From Kitasatospora herbaricolor (GTDB lineage: Bacteria > Actinomycetota > Actinomycetes > Streptomycetales > Streptomycetaceae): DNA of 64,000 nucleotides. The notes below the pieces were generated by a model, which was not told the origin of the DNA, did no database searches, and saw only the letters and a list, made by a program, of their open reading frames with translations. Shown here piece by piece: positions 62,005 to 64,000 of this stretch; positions within the stretch are counted from its first letter, which is position 1; each line of letters begins with the position of its first letter. Position numbers and translations under genes: made by a program. The DNA lies in assembly GCF_030813695.1 (NCBI RefSeq), contig NZ_JAUSVA010000002.1, positions 5,952,001-6,016,000 of the forward strand, in the 5' to 3' direction.

Positions 62005-64000
62005 ATGATCTGCGCCGTTGCCGAAGCTCACGTTGCGGCCGGCCTCGTTGCCGTCCCCGCGGGACCCGAAACTATCGAATCCCGCCTGCTGAGCACCATG
62101 GCCGGGACCCGCGGGATTGCCCTGGCCACCGGTCTGCTCGGCCCCGGCGCGCCGGCCCTGCTGGATGCCGCGCCGCAGGTTGGTGAGCCGGCCGCGCACC
62201 TCCTCGGGAGCGCGGGAGACCTGCGGACCGGTCAGCGGGGCCTGCTCGGCGGTACCGGAGACCAGGTTGGCCTGCGGGGTCCGCCGGGGGAGGCCGGAGA
62301 GCGTGATGCCGTTGGTGGACGGCTCACGGACCTGCTCGGCCCGGCGCCAGCGCTCGTCGTTGGCCGACGGGCGCCACGGCGCGTCGCCCTGGCCGGGCTG
62401 CTGACCCTGCTGCTGCTGGGCCTGCTGCTGGGTGGCCTGCTGACCCTGGGGGGCCTGCTGCTGCCGGGGCTGGTGCTGGCCCTGCTGGGGCTGGGCCTGG
62501 TAGGGCGACTGGCTCGGTCCGGGCGGGCCGTCGAAGCCGGGCGCGCTGGTACCCGGACGCTGCGGCTGGTACTGCCGGGCCCTGGTCTGCTGGTCGCCGG
62601 CGGGGCGCCCGTCCTCGCGGAACCAGCGGGAGTCGGCCTGCTCCTGACCCTGGCCGACGGCGCCGGCGGGCGCGGTCGGCAGGGCCATCGGCTCCGGCCG
62701 GAACTGCTGCTGGGCCTGCTGGGGGGCGGCCTGCTCCTGGCGGACGGGCTCCGGACGGGCCGGGTTCGGCACGGCCGGCAGCACCGGCTCGACCAGCCCG
62801 AGGCCGAGCGGGTCACGCGGGTCTATCTCGCTGGCCTCGAACCGCGGGCGGGCGAACTGCGCCGTCGTCTCCTCGGGCGCGGGCTCGGCCTGCGCGTGCG
62901 GCGCGGGGGCCTGCTGGCCCTGGGCGCCCTGCGGCAGCGGGCGCTGCGGCAGGCCCTGGCCGGGCCGGCGGCCCGCCTCGGGGCCCTGCGGGCCGCCCTG
63001 CTGCGGCAGGCGACGGGCCGGGGGCCCGTCCTGCCGGGCGTCCGGGCGACCGCCGCGGGTGGGCTGGTCGGCCCAGCCGTGCTGCGGCTGCTCGGCCTGG
63101 CGGGGGCCGTTCGGGTCCGGGAGCTCGGCGCCGGGGCGCGGACGCTCCTGGGCCGGGCGCCGGGCGCCGGGCTGCTGGCCCTGGCCCTGCTCGGGCTGCT
63201 GGCCGCGGCGGGGCAGCGGCGCACCGGGACGGCCGCCGGGGCCGCCCTGCTGCGGACCGCCCTGGGGGTTGCCCTGCTGCTGGAGCCCCTGCTGCTGGTT
63301 CCCCTGCTGGGCAGCGCGGCCGGGGCCGCCCTGCTGCTGGGGGCCGGTCGGCGGGTTCTCGCGCAGCGACTGGCCGGCCTGGCGGGTCGGCAGGCCGCCG
63401 GGGGCACCGCCGGGACGGCCGCCGGGGCCGCCCTGGCCGAGCTGCGGACGGCTGCCGGGGGCGCCGCCCGGGGGCGCCGCCGGCCGGCCCCTGCGGGAGC
63501 GCGGCGGCCGGGCCCTGGCCGGGCATCTGGCGCTGGCGGGGGGTCGGTCCGACGCCGCGCGGCTGCTTGCTGGGGCCGCCGGGGCGGCCGGCGCCGCGGC
63601 GGTCGGCGGAGTTGGTGACGTCCACCGGGAGCATGACGAGCGCGGTGGTGCCGCCCGAGTCGCTGGGACGGAGCTGGATCCGGATGCCGTGTCGCAGGGA
63701 CAGGCGGCCGACCACGAACAGACCCATCCGGCGGGAGACGGAGACGTCCACCACCGGGGGGTTGGCGAGGCGCTCGTTGATGTCCGCGAGGTCGTCGGGG
63801 CTGAGGCCGATGCCGGTGTCGTGGATCTCGATCAGCACCCGGCCGTCGGGCAGGGCGTGACCGGTGACCCGGACCCGGGTCTGCGGGCTGGAGAACGAGG
63901 TGGCGTTCTCCAGCAGCTCGGCGAGCAGGTGGACGAGGTCGTTGACGACCCGGCCGGCGACCTCGGCCGACGGCACGGAGGCGAGTTCGATGCGCTCGTA
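61993..64000 (-). CDS. cvnA2: Conservon sensor kinase-like CvnA (copy 2), 5' truncated by window and apparently frameshifted
   Basis: The visible part starts with YERIELASVPSAEV and has the N box ELLENATSFSSPQTRV, the G boxes (IEIHDTGIGL, RMGLFVVGRL) and MLPVDVTNSAD. A Gln/Pro/Gly-rich segment of about 500 residues and the C-terminal VSRAPEEVRGRLTNLRRGIQQG, DHQER follow, as in CvnA1. The kinase part and the Gln-rich part lie in different frames. They join at about 63455-63490, where GGGGGCGCCGCC recurs; one extra (or two missing) bases are implied. A sequencing error in a G run or a real frameshift would both fit. The upstream sensory domains lie outside the window. Confidence 0.8.

Overview
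The window is chromosomal DNA from a high-GC actinobacterium of the family Streptomycetaceae (Streptomyces or Kitasatospora). The evidence is strong G/C bias at third codon positions, frequent GTG starts, conservon (cvnABCD) operons, a DUF397 protein end, an actinobacterial ilvB leader peptide, and a gene order that, from memory, follows the S. coelicolor SCO5469-SCO5544 interval. Nothing looks recently acquired: I see no tRNA or rRNA genes, insertion sequences, prophage or CRISPR array.

Layout. (1) 1-7.4 kb: glycine/serine catabolism. A minus-strand operon gcvT-gcvH-glyA-sdaA follows a tandem glycine riboswitch and would turn glycine into serine and then pyruvate; two SseB-family (enhanced serine sensitivity) genes lie divergently beside it. 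(2) 7.9-14.1 kb: a five-gene peptide/nickel-type ABC transporter operon. (3) 14.1-29.6 kb: a VOC protein, a TRIC-type channel, an IclR regulator, a cysteine desulfurase, mnmA, a LOG-like protein, an SDR, a MetE-C-like protein, ligA, a GGDEF-EAL protein (RmdB-like) and gatC-gatA-small membrane protein-gatB. (4) 29.8-36.8 kb: a small basic protein, a large LuxR-family ATPase regulator, and a second membrane PAS-GGDEF-EAL protein whose EAL domain is degenerate. (5) 36.8-54.6 kb: branched-chain amino acid and serine synthesis: ilvB-ilvN-ilvC behind a leader-peptide attenuator, serA, leuB, ilvE, and cimA behind a second leader/attenuator with two adjacent ATT (Ile) codons. A secreted S8 protease, a YfhO-type membrane protein, a Uma2-type protein and a 57-residue ORF are interspersed. 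(6) 54.7-64 kb: two complete or nearly complete conservons in tandem on the minus strand, the second running off the right edge.

The most unusual part is region 6. The two conservons share a block of about 619 bp covering cvnD that appears identical by eye, and a 436-bp cvnB block with only about three differences. Their cvnC and cvnA genes have diverged. This pattern suggests gene conversion, so that one G-protein-like CvnD and one roadblock CvnB would be paired with two different sensor kinases. The second cvnA has an apparent frameshift in a G-rich repeat, and CvnC1 and CvnA1 carry Gln/Tyr/Gly-rich low-complexity segments. The cimA Ile leader/attenuator is the best regulatory find.

All similarity calls come from reading the sequence and from memory of the families; no database search or folding program was run. 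Start codons were chosen from ribosome-binding sites, known family N-termini and neighbouring genes.
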